A stretch of 64,000 nucleotides of DNA from Drosophila miranda (lineage: Eukaryota > Arthropoda > Insecta > Diptera > Drosophilidae), in assembly GCF_003369915.1 (NCBI RefSeq), contig NC_046674.1, positions 22,137,657-22,201,656 on the forward strand, given 5' to 3'. A model generated the notes under the pieces. That model was not told the DNA's origin, made no database searches, and saw only the letters and a list, made by a program, of their open reading frames with translations. The position numbers were made by a program, and so were the translations under genes. Below, piece by piece: positions 33,139 through 44,309 of the stretch. The first letter of the stretch is position 1; each line of letters starts with the position of its first letter.

Positions 33139-35979
33139 TTGCTGCTGGTGCTGCTGCTGCTGGCGTCGCACCTTGGTGGTGTTGGGATTCATGTGGTTGT
33201 CGATGTGCTTGGTCACCTCGTTCTCGGTGGCGAAGCGTCGCCGGCAGTTGGGCATCGGGCAGCAGAAGGGTCGATCCCCCTGTATCAGAAACGAAACAGA
33301 AGAACAGAAAGATCGCTGGGGTTAGGCATCGTCGATTTGGGGGAGAGTGGCGAAGACTGAGGCCAGGCTACAACTACCTGGTGGGTGCGCGTGTGCTGGT
33401 CCAGAATGGCCTTCTGTCGGAAGTCCTTGCCGCACTGGGTGCACTTGTAGGGCTTCTCGCCGGTGTGGATACGCAAGTGCTGGTTGAGGATGGTCCGCTG
33501 GCGGAAGAAGCGCGGACAGTACATGCAGCCGAAGGGCTTCTCGTTGGTGTGGATCCTCAGATGCTGCGTGAGGTGCGACTGCTGGCGGAAGCGCTTGCCG
33601 CACTCCGGGCAGGGATACGGCCGCGACTCGATGTGGATGCAGCCGTGCTGCAGCAGGGTGGTCTTCTGCTTGAACTCCTTGTCGCAGATGGGGCACCGGA
33701 CGTAGAGCGGCATGTTCGCCGGACGGACACCGATGTGCTGCAGCACCTCGGGCAGTATCTTTTGACCTGCGGAATGATCTAATTAGAGGATTGATCGTTC
33801 GAATGCCCTTGCCACTGCTGATCACTCACCCTTGCCGTCCTTGAAGTACGAGGGATAATGCATGCCCCCGCTGCCGTCTGGCGTGCCCTGGGAGTCGTCG
33901 TCATGGTATCCGCCGCCGGCACCGGCAATGTCTCCCTTCGTGTCGTTCTCCTCTCCCGGGAAGGGCACGTCCGAGGGCCACAGCGTCGGGTGCGGCCCGT
34001 TCTTGAAGATGAGGTGTGGCGAGACATCTGTTGGGGGGACGTTTTGATCCGCATCCGCCGCACCAATCGGTTCAACACGGAAGTAGTTAATCGATAGAGA
34101 AAGAGAGAGAGAGAGGGATAGAGCAAATGTTAGCAGCGCTTAGACTTGGCTCATAGCCGAGATACAAATCTTGAAGAGAGAATAGCATCTAAAATCTTTC
34201 GCTAAACTAGAGACAGATTTTAATAATCTTTTTGCTTATGTTTTTTGCAGTTGGCTTGCCGTTTGGTCGAGCTGCTGGGCAGGAAGATCAAAGATCGATC
34301 GATGGATAGATGGATAGATATACGAGTATCTGCTGCACTCTCAACGAATCGACACGCCAACACGAGAATCATCTTAGCCTAGGAGCATGAATTTTGATTT
34401 TGGGCCAAAAAAGCATTGAATTTTGCAAGGGAAATGGTTTGTTGCCAAAAGGTGCGTCAGGGTCAGTTTTCTGTGTAGCCTTCCGACCCCACTCAAACTG
34501 TATCTGTAGCTCTAACTGTATCTCTAACTGTATCTCTATCTGTAGTATCGGTAAGGAAGGAGTTATCTGTCGCTCGCCTTGGTGGGTGCGCACATGCTGA
34601 TTGAGGATGGCCTTCTGGCGAAAGTGCTTGCCGCACTCGGGGCAGGCGAAGGGCTTCTCACCCGAATGGATGCGTATGTGCTGGTTGAGAATGGCGCGCT
34701 GGCGGAAGCTGCGCGAGCAGTACGGGCAGGTGAAGGGCTTTTCGTTGGCGTGGATGCGCAGGTGCTGTGTGAGGTGCGACTGCTGGCGGAAGCGCTTGCC
34801 GCACTCCGAGCACGGGAAGGGGCGCGCGTCCGTGTGGATCCGGTCGTGCTGCAGCAGTGTGCTCTTCTGCTTGAAGTCCTTGCCGCAGGTGAGGCACTTG
34901 AACAGCCGCAGGTCGCTGTGTGGCTTGTTCTTGTGCGGACGCCCCGGACCGTTGCCCGTCCGCCCGCCCGTTGTCACTCCGCTAACCGCCCCCACACCGG
35001 CACCCGTCGCCCCTCCGTTGGCCGCCGCGGCGCCTTCATTGGCATTCGCGTTCGACGGTCCGCCGTTACCGTTCTGCTGGCCATTCTGCTGGCCCGGCAG
35101 CAGCTCCGGCAGCGAGTAGGCCTCGCCGCCACCGCCTCCTCCGCCCCCTGCCCCGTTCTGCTCCATCGGCAGGACGCTCTTGTTCAGATAGTGGAGCGGC
35201 GGGAAGCCGGGTGGAGCCAGCATCCCGCCCTGCGGCGCCGCGTGTCGTGGTGCATAGTAGTCGGGCGTCTGGAAGCCATTGCTGGGATCGCCCTGTGGTC
35301 CGCCGCCGCCACCCCCGTTCTGCTGCACGTGCGGGTTGCCCGCCTCCCCTGGATTCGAGCCGGAGTGTTGGGGGTCGTTGCTGCTTTGGTTTTGGTTTGG
35401 CGCGGAGTTCTGCTGAAGCTGCAACGAGAAGGCAACCGTTAATCTGCTGCTGTGGATCTGGATCGTGGTCGGAATGTGAGAATCGGGACTCACCTGGTTC
35501 ATGGCATCCTCCTCGCCGCCGGCATTCGCCCGCTGCTGCTGCTGCTGCTGCTGTTGGACCGAGGGATACGGACTGGACGAGGGCGACACCTGCTGCTGGC
35601 GGCCGTCGCCGCTGCCGTTGTCGCGGGGCTCCTGGCCCCCGCCCGGAGGACTCTGTGGCTGGCCCGCTGCTGCAGCCGCTGCGGCGGCCTGGGCGGCAGC
35701 CTGTGCCGCATTCTGTTGCTGTTGCGCCTGCTGCTGCTGTTGCTGCTGCTGGGCGTTGAGGTGCTGCTGGGCTTGCTGCTGGATGTTGGGGTACATGTCG
35801 CTGCCCCACTGGGCGGCGCTCGCCCCGAGGGCGCCCGGGTTGCGCTCCGCGTCCTGCGAGTCCTTGTAGAGGACGTAAGGCTGGCCCGAGTCCTGGGTAA
35901 TGCAGTACATGATCTGGCGGGGCACCTTCAGGCCTGCCGCTATGCAGGCCGCAAACGAGGCCGAAAAGTTGATGGCCAT
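32689..35979 (-). CDS. Nine-finger C2H2 zinc-finger transcription factor
   Basis: Probable sequence-specific DNA-binding nuclear regulator. Minus-strand coding exons 35979-35494, 35418-34578, 34027-33830, 33766-33378 and 33279-32689 join in phase to 834 residues. The ATG at 35979 (CACAATGG context) starts MAINFSASFAACIAAGLKVP; the frame is open further upstream but has no ATG there. A Gln/Ala/Gly-rich N-terminal half is followed by fingers 1-4 (about 335-442), a linker (443-530), fingers 5-8 (531-638), finger 9 with a CX4C spacing (about 645-667), and a poly-Gln C-terminus. The two four-finger blocks are both 108 residues, align finger for finger, and both end in THQ at an exon border, so one arose by duplication. 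Exon 2 ends at an unusual GC donor. The nine-finger layout recalls fly proteins such as jim, but I cannot settle orthology. Confidence 0.88.
34028..34577 (-). other. GC-AG intron after finger 4
   Basis: The exon ends CACCAAG and the intron begins GCGAGC; no GT donor near the end of the finger array keeps the frame. The acceptor is CCCAACAG at 34028. Joining gives THQ-D-VSPHL with correct phase. If the intron is retained, translation runs to a stop at 34369 and makes a four-finger protein with a 69-residue Ile/Gln-rich tail. The tail is partly encoded by a degenerate CTGTATCT repeat. Confidence 0.65.
35419..35493 (-). other. 75 nt in-frame, stop-free intron
   Basis: Good signals (CAG|GTGAGT donor, TTCTCGTTGCAG acceptor) bound a 75 nt segment that is exactly 25 codons with no stop (VSPDSHIPTT and onward). 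Both the spliced and the retained form keep the downstream zinc fingers in frame, so retention would insert 25 residues after residue 162. Confidence 0.7.
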
Positions 35980-36536
35980 TGTGCTCTCCCCTATGCTCTC
36001 GATGGGAGCCTTGTATATCCTATTGGTTGCTGCTGCTTGTCCTCTCTGTGTGTCCTTTGACTGGACACCCGGAGAGTTGCTGTGCCTCTCCTCTCTCTCT
36101 CTCTCTCTCTCGTGTGGCTTTTGTCTCTGTTGGGACTCCTTCTCTATTGACTTTTGATGCACATTTCTGCAGTTTCTGTTTCTCTTTCTTAGCCGCTTAG
36201 CCACTTAGCCACTTAGCTGCTGCTTTAGTTGGCTTTTGCTTCTGCTGCTGCTGCTGCTGTTTGGGTTTCTGCCACTCTCTTCATTTGTTTCTCTTCATTT
36301 TGTCCAAATTTAAAATTCCTTTCTTCTTAAGTGTCACATTTATTTATTCCTTCGTTTATAATAAACTTGTTTTTGTTTTTGCGTATCTGCTCCTCCCAGG
36401 AAGCTGTTGCTTTTGCTTTTCTTTTTAGTTTGAAATGAAATTGTATCTCCCTCCTGGTCGTGTTTTCTCGATGATTTCAAATTGGTTCCAAAGATATTTC
36501 TGGGCTGGCAATCGTCAATCCTTGTTTTTGGTTGAA
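35980..36536 (-). other. 5' UTR part of the first coding exon
   Basis: A-rich sense-strand leader DNA with CAG and GAGAG runs precedes the ATG at 35979. An acceptor (pyrimidine-rich, CCACTTTCAG) ends at 36537. The same site reads TTTCAGTTC, so it could instead be an initiator. No in-frame upstream ATG is present in the last 225 nt before the start. Confidence 0.4.
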
Positions 36537-38182
36537 CTGAAAGTGGAAGAATTGAAAGGATTAGTGACGAAAGCAGATACTTTCTGTGTTGGCATGCAAA
36601 ACGCCTTCGACTCTCAATTTCCAGGCGGTGGCAGCAGAGCCAGAGCCAGAGCTGCCGCTTTTTTAAAAGTGAAAATGAAAAGGCCGAGAGACATTAGCAG
36701 AAATGGCTGGCAAATTAAAAACAATGAAGATCATCAGCGGCTGATTGGAAGGAGTGGCGCACCAATGGACACCGCATGCCAAGCAGCCTGCTCGGCCCCC
36801 TTCCTTGCCACCGCCCCTGCCCCTGCCCCAGCCCCTGCCCCTGAACCCACAAAATGGTTGGTTGTCCACATGCCTCCTCCTCCTTTGTTGTCATGAGCGA
36901 CCGAGTGCCGCCACCCGGCACCCGCCCCCGCTCCATGCCGCGACTTGACTCACTTTCTGTACTTCCTACCCTTCGTTAGAGGGTATTACAGCTTTGAGCA
37001 GAGGTTTTCCCCACACAGAAAACGAGGTACTTCTGATACGAAAGAGATTTGAGTATTTTCGAAAGGCGGCCGAAGTTTCATCTTCTTTCTTCTTCCCAGT
37101 TGCGTCAAAAACATGTCAAAATCGAATAACTTTGTTCCAAATTACCCACATATAACTGCCAGGGATATGCTAGGGTATTTAAGGCTGCGACCTGCCAAAA
37201 ACTAGCCTTTTCTTTACTGTTTTGTCTTTTTTGCTTTTCGCTTTTCGCTCTTTGTTTTTTTTCTTTTTTGGTTTTGGTTTTGGTTTTATCTCTGTGCCGT
37301 GTTCTTTTTGTTGTCCCACGACAACGACGCCGCGCCGATGACGACGACGTGCCAACTTTTTAATGCGGGATCAAGGTCTCGGAGAGCCACAGACACAGCC
37401 AGGGACACAGACGATACACGGACGAGGAAAGGCACACAGATACACACGATCGCAGAAAGATATCCCCAGGCCGCGGCCGGCCCGCGGAGTAATGCCACAA
37501 GGCAGGCTGCAATATCCATTAAAAGTCTTCGATGGGGACGGGACGCGGTAGAGACTCCGCCGATCAGGCAAATGTTCTGATCCCGACTATGATGTGATAA
37601 GAGAGCCATCCCCATTGATGATTGACTTGTCTTCAAAGGGGTCAGAGGCAGAGTCGGAGCATGTGCCCGGAACAATCTCTGGATATACACACTCGTACGC
37701 TTACTTATTCGCAAATTGTGAGCCAATCAAATGAATCGAATCGACTGGGGCTGGAATCGCTTTGCGTGTCGACATCGACATCGACATCGGTTCAACAGCG
37801 ATTACAAGAAGTTGTTGAGCCGGGGAATCGGCACGGTCAATGGGCAGTCGTCAATCGGCTATCGAGAGCCGGCTGTTCGCGAGAGAACGGCGAAGCAAAC
37901 TACCTTGAACCCGCGAGTGAACGCGCCGCTGCAGCGTCGAACTGTGAGATACCTCAACACTGGAGAGAGCTGGCGGGTCCGGAACATGCACTCGGACTGG
38001 GACGACGGCGGCCGAGAGGGGGCTGGCTGTGTGCTCTCCCAACGACTGCACTGCACTTCGTGTCAAATGCAGTGCCGCCGTCGTTGCCGTTGCTGTTGCT
38101 GTTGCCTTTGCTATTTGTGAATTATTGCGCTCCATTGGCAGAGCGACAGCATTTGCAATTTATGCGTTCGTTGTCGTCGCAG

Positions 38183-38213
<31 letters not shown>

Positions 38214-39580
38214 CCGTCGCCTTCCAGTCCAAACGAATCCCATTCCGATTCCGAGTGCCACTATCTGAGGAGCACGGCGTCCTCCCCTCGCCCGTTCACA
38301 GCGTGTAATGAGTACCCAAATCCGCTACGGGTATAACAATTTTGAGAAGCACTTTGCATCAGTCTAGATTCTAGGCGAAGATGCTCCACAAACAAACCTA
38401 AGAAAGGGGTCATAGATCTGATAAAAGCATTTACCCAAAGCCGAGATGTGCGACTCCTAATATGGTCTTTAAAAAGATCTCCCCATTGATCATTATTTAC
38501 ATCATTTCGCAATGCCATTCAATCTCTTTTTCCGCGCACATCCGCCATCATTTCTAAACACATACTCGTACTCGTACTCGTACTTCAAGTCGTATTCGCA
38601 TCTGCAGTATGCATATGCTCCAGTTTTTGGTATTTTCGCTTATCGTCGAGCAAATTCGAGTTGCCAATTTCTGGCTCACGCTCCGCTGCCAGTGAAAGTT
38701 GTCAATGTACCCCCCCCCCACCTCCAGCTCCAGCACCAGCTCCAGCTCGATCTCCAGTGCTAGCCCCTGCCACCGCCACCGCCACCGCCACCGCCCCACC
38801 CACAACCAAGTCGTGGTCCACTTAAGGGGAGAATGATATTTCAGTTTCTATTTCTATTTAAATGGCGGCCAGCCAGCAGCAGCCAATGACGCCGTCGCTC
38901 ATTGCCATTAATATACATTTATCTTGCACCATTCGTATCTCGTGCCGGTGCACTTGTATCTGGTGTCTTGTTTCTTGTATCTTGTGTCTTGTATCTCTTG
39001 GTGTGGCTCGTGTCTTGTGGTATGTTGTGTTGTGCCGGTGTCGGGGCTGTCAGGTGTGAAGTAGGTGGAGTTTGCCAGACCGCCCGCCCAACTCTTGCTC
39101 CCATTTCCCGTTTAAGCTGCGCCTCGTTCGGCTCTGCTGCGTATCGGGTGTCCGATTACCCGCCCCCATCGACGCACCGGACGATCTCGGACCCCATGTC
39201 CTCAATGTCCGATACAGGTTCCTCCGAATTCCTTAATTTACGGAACTATCTACGAGTACAACGAGTATCTATGGAGCTGTCACTGCGTGTCCGTCCATTG
39301 GTTTTATCTAACATACGAGTACTCATAGCTGGCCCCCTCCCCCAGCCCCATCCCCTTCCCAACCAAAAAAGAACGATTCTCAAGGTTAAGGCAGCGAAAC
39401 TGAGAACAACAACAAAATATATACAAATTGCCAAAAAGTTTTTTGCGCTTGTTGCTCGACAACGACAACAAAAAACGAGCGCCAAAAACATTTTAACGTA
39501 ATTTGTGCAGCAATCTAATTCAATACACAAAAGCTTTGCCAAACACGGAGAGGGAGAGCAATAGACCCGAACAGATAGAT

Positions 39581-39620
39581 AGAGAGAGAGAGCACTCCGG
39601 AGAGAGAGAGAGAGAGAGAG
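39581..39620. repeat. GAGA-rich microsatellite
   Basis: Two GA dinucleotide runs split by CACTCCGG. GA runs are binding sites for GAGA factor. Similar runs occur near 42690, 48957 and 54860. Confidence 0.9.
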
Positions 39621-42600
39621 CACACATAAACTATAGCGACAGGTACGGTACGGGTGTACCCCCATACAAAAGATAGAGATACTCGTACTCCCGCTCCCGC
39701 TCGCACGAGAGCTGCGAGTGCTGCGAGCGCTCCGAGCGAATAAAAACAATTTGCGCCACAAAAATACAAAAATAAGGCAAAAAGTGACTCACAAAAAAGA
39801 GCCAAATGGGCAATTTTTCAGCATTTTACGAGTATTTTGCCCAAAATCTGGTTACCTTTTGGGTTTCTATTTAATCGGGTTGAAGCGGGGGGAGGGGCAG
39901 AGAGCAGCCAAAGGGTTTATCTGTGGGGCTGGGCTGGGCTTTTTAGGCGATTTTTCATAGCGCTTTTCGTCAGTAATTGAATAAAGGAATTCAGATAGCT
40001 GTCATTGTCGGTTCGGAGGAGGTAGGAGCACCTGCCCTACTGCTTACCCTCCCCCTTTGGGTGGTACGTGACATTTTTACTCGTTTATGTGGGGGGTTGT
40101 TCAACTCGGACAGCCTTCAGATTATCTATAGGGCCTGCCCAACGTCTACCATCCTCATTTTATCCTCATAAAAATTAGTGATTTTTAACCGAATTATTCG
40201 GATCACTTAGGGCAGTAATTGAATAGAGAAAAATCCGGATATATTAGTTTTGCGCCCTTCCACTGTGTTGGGCTTTTCTTTCCTTTATTTTCTTCCCTCG
40301 TTTTTTTTTTTGGCAAATATCTGTACATTTAATTAACGCTCCATTCGACGCTGGCGTCGCTGTCGTGTGACAAACAACATTTTTCTACCGGCAAAAAAAC
40401 AACAAGAGCCCCCTCCCCCTTTGCCCATTGCTGTGGGGCAGGCAGGCAGATGTACGGGTGGACGGACGGACGCCAGCACGCCACACATGCATTAGGAGTG
40501 GAGTTGGAGATGTATCTGTTAGATACATAGCGCCAAAACAGCAGCAAAACAAAAAAAAAGCACACATCAGCGGAAAACGCCAGCTAACCTACGGCAGAGA
40601 TCCACAGCACACAGATACACACGCACACACAATTAAGTGATTTCGCTTGTTTTATTGTTGAACATTTTGTGGATTTTAGTTTTTTGTGCAAAAAGCATTT
40701 TTTTTGCTTATAATTCATCATATTCCTTTATGGGCTGACATTCGCACACAAAATTCGTAGATACTCGAACGCACACTCACACAGGCGCACACACACACAC
40801 ACGCACACCGATGTGCCCTACTCTTTCAGACCCCAAAAATATAAATGAATTTAGCCCCAGGGAGAATTTCGCAAAAAAAAAACAGAAAACAGAAAACAGA
40901 AAAAATCGCAGAAAATTGGGAGAGCAAATAAAAATTGCAAATGATTTGTGGCAGAAATGTATGTTGTTGCTGCTGCTTTTGCTTTTGCTTTTGCTTTTAG
41001 TTTTTGTGTGCCCCTTCTGCTTCTCTGCTCATTAGTGCCGTTTTGTGTGTGTGGAGTGCCGTGCCCCCCTGCCCCCCTGCCCCTCAGTCCATCCATCCAT
41101 CACTCCCTACCACCCCTCCATATGTGTGTGTGCTGTATCGCCCCAGAGGCGAATCTCTTTTGCATTTTGTCAACTTGACTTACGCGCAAACATTTTCAAG
41201 TTGTGTATCTTTTTATTTTTTTTATTTTTATTTTTAGTGGATTTACATTAAATTTTCCTGGCTCTCTCTCTTTCTCTCTCTCTCTGTCTTATAATGGATA
41301 AATTCGAACCGTTCAATGTTCAATTGATTGGGTTCGAAATATGTCAGATTTCCCTGAAATTTACGGCACTCACGCCCAGTTATTGGCTCGGTGTTTTTGA
41401 CACCTCCATTCGAAATGGCCTTGATTCAGATGATAATATTGATCCATGCAGTACTGCCTCTTGGGGGCTGGCTCGCAAAGAAGAGATCCTCCTTGAGGCG
41501 GTAGCCCACTGATTCTGTATCTGTATCTCAGCCAAGACATCACCGAGCAGTTCTTTGACATGCTGCAAAATACACTAACCTCAAAAAGTTGATTGCGGCA
41601 GGCGATGGCATGACTCGGCGACGGGTGGGAGGGTGAGAGGTTGGGGGTGGTGGTGCATACTCTTAGATACAAAAAAAATTGCAAATTGCAACGGCCACGA
41701 ATACGAACACAGGCGCAGCGCGCACACAGATGCACACGTGCTCACACAGACACCCCCGAAATGAACCGAAATTCGTAGCTGGCGACTGCACAGATACTTC
41801 TACCAATGCACGTTGCAGTGGCAGATACACACACACACAGACAAACAGACACACACGACGAGATTCACGAACTCTGTCTGCAGTTGCAATGTTGCAAAAG
41901 GGAAAAACTGTCGACGATCACAGAAACTGTTTTCGTTGTTTTCTGTTTTCGGTTTTCGGTTTTCGGTTTTCCTTCTTTGATTATTTTCAATACATAAGTT
42001 TTGGAAAAGTTCACTTTTCATTTGGCGGTTCCTTCCAGCCTCTGCCCTGCCTCAGCCCCTGTCCTCCGTCACTGCTACTGCCACTGCCTCTGCCGCTGCC
42101 TCTGTTTCTGTTTTGGCAGCGTTGCGTATACGCCGCGTCGTGCGGCACACATGTAAATTATCTATTGTTGATTCGCGACACTTTTTGCCTCGTTTTCCTC
42201 TATTCTCGACTGTTTTTTTTGGTGCACTTTTTGCGTTTTATTTCAGTTCACTACATTTTTGGTTATTTTTGATGGCTGCCTGCCTGCCTGACTGCCTGCC
42301 TGCCCGAGAAGTTCCCGATGGGAGAGCGCTCCACACATGTGTGTGCGGACTGTGTACAGCAGCTTTTTTTATTAGATGTCGTCGACGTCGTCGGGCATGA
42401 AAAATCGAACAAAATGCCAAAAAATAACAAACCGAAAGAGATTCCGAATCCGAATCCGAACCGAGACTCAACTCAACACTCAGCGATGTCGTCGTCGTCT
42501 GTTTCTGCTTCTGCTTCTGTTTCGGTCGGTGCCTTGCCTTTGCCTTTGCCTTTGCCCCGTCCCAGTATCTGTATCTGTATCTGTGCCTGCGCCTGTATCT

Positions 42601-44273
42601 GTGTCTGTGTCTGGGAGCGGAGCGCGCCAACTTTTGCTTGAACTCAGATTCTCGAAACAGAGAGACACAGAGCGACACAGAGAGAGAGAGCGAGCGCGAG
42701 AGCCCCATCGCGGGACAGAGCGTAGCCTCTAAGCTTTTTTAGTCAAAACATTTGCAAAATTTTTTCCACTTTTTGCCGGCGAGGAGCCTGCATTGGTGTG
42801 AGTGCGAGCGCCACTCTTGCGTCTTACACAAGCGTCTCTGTAGTGGTGCAGTGGCGCTCTCAAAGCTCACTCGCTCTCCCGCTCTGCCGCTCTGCCGCTC
42901 TGCTCGCAGCAGACTCTTCTAATATTGGGGCAGCAGCTCTCTGCTTTGCTCCTCTCTGCTCTGCTTTGCTGTGCTCTGTCCTGTGCCCCGCAGCTTTTGG
43001 CGCGGCCTGCACTTCGGGAGCGCTTTCGTTCGCTTCGTTTTATTTTGTGTATAATCTGTTTTTTATTTCGGTTTAATTTGCAGATTGGGCCAAAAAAGAT
43101 TGCAAGAGGCGCGAAAGGGGGGAGACTCGATGGAGCCCTGAACTGAATCTACTCCATGCCACATCAGTGCCAGCTCAGCTGTGTCTCGACAGCGTCTCAT
43201 CGCTTAATCAGCTCAACCTTTGGACCTGCTGACCAAATACCCAAACCGTTAAGTCAATTACGATTTGCCACTCCCACCCCCACCCCCACTCTCATCCCTC
43301 TTGGCCATGACCGCTCCCCCCCGTCCCCCAGCCATTGACGATTGTAGCGAGCGTCCCACAAAGAGCTCTGCTTTTATCGTGCCAGAAAATTTGCAAATTG
43401 TTCATTTGATTTCGTTGCTTTCCGGGTTGATTGCTGGAAGGGGTGGCCAGCGGACAGTGGCCAATGGGTAGTGGGAGGGGGGGGCGGATAGGGCCGGCAG
43501 TGGGACTGACAGGTGCCGAGGGACGGACAGAGGACCGAGTGGGGGCCGAAAGCGTGTACAAATATTAAGTAAATCATTGTATGATGTGTATGCAGCATTA
43601 TTGTATAAATAAACAAGGCGCTTTTTTATTACTATTTGTATTTTCTTTATAAACAGCAGATGCAAAAAGCGACCCTCGTACGGTTAGTACTACCTAAAAA
43701 TACTCGTAACGCCCGAGCCCGTCCCGCAAGCGTACATCTGTCTGTGCAACAATACAATGCTACACATGCTGTACGACTATATATCGTACATTTGCTGACA
43801 TCGTGTCTTTTGTGGCGTTTTTGCCCGATATTTTTACTTTCGACGGATTCTGCTTTGTTTTGGGGCTTCTGCAGTGCTGCAAAAACTGGCGGAAAAACAC
43901 GAAAAATTACAAGTTATTTTTTTATGGTAAAAATAAAAATGCATTTTAAATGCCATTTCGAAAGAGAGGCCAAAACGAAACGAAAATCTTCCCTTGAGTT
44001 GAAATTAAACGAATTGGCATTTGGTGGTGCGGTACTCAGAGATACAATTCTATCTCGCAGTGTGTGTATCTCTCTCTCTCTTGCCTCAACTCCTCTCTGG
44101 GGCATCTTTTGTGCAGTTTGTAGTTTAATTTTAGAATTTCTTTTATTGCATTGTTGCCAAGAATCTTGGCTGCTCCTCTTCTAGCCGTTCCTGTGTGTTG
44201 TTTACCAATGCATTCAGCTGTTTTTGCACCCCGTGTATCTCCGTGTATATCTGTACCTCTGTGCTCGTATCCG

Positions 44274-44275
<2 letters not shown>

Positions 44276-44306
<31 letters not shown>
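44276..44306. repeat. (GT)n microsatellite
   Basis: About fifteen uninterrupted GT units inside the proposed large intron. Confidence 0.95.

Positions 44307-44309
<3 letters not shown>

Noticed and set aside
32494..33782. Long plus-strand open frames across the zinc-finger exons
   Set aside because: They are antisense shadows of CAG/CAA and finger-coding DNA, giving implausible Cys-, Leu- or Trp-rich repeats.
34579..35442. 287-codon plus-strand open frame
   Set aside because: Antisense shadow of exon 2 of the zinc-finger gene; no domain, and the minus strand is clearly coding.
34369..36204. Start of the zinc-finger protein at 36204
   Set aside because: The codon there is GTG, not ATG. The first in-frame ATG with a good context is at 35979, so the extra 75 residues are 5' UTR.
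36960..37200. Possible second transposon relic (GAGGGTATTACAG and AGGGTATTTAAGG segments)
   Set aside because: The phrases resemble bits of fly repeats, but too little matches to name an element or set borders.
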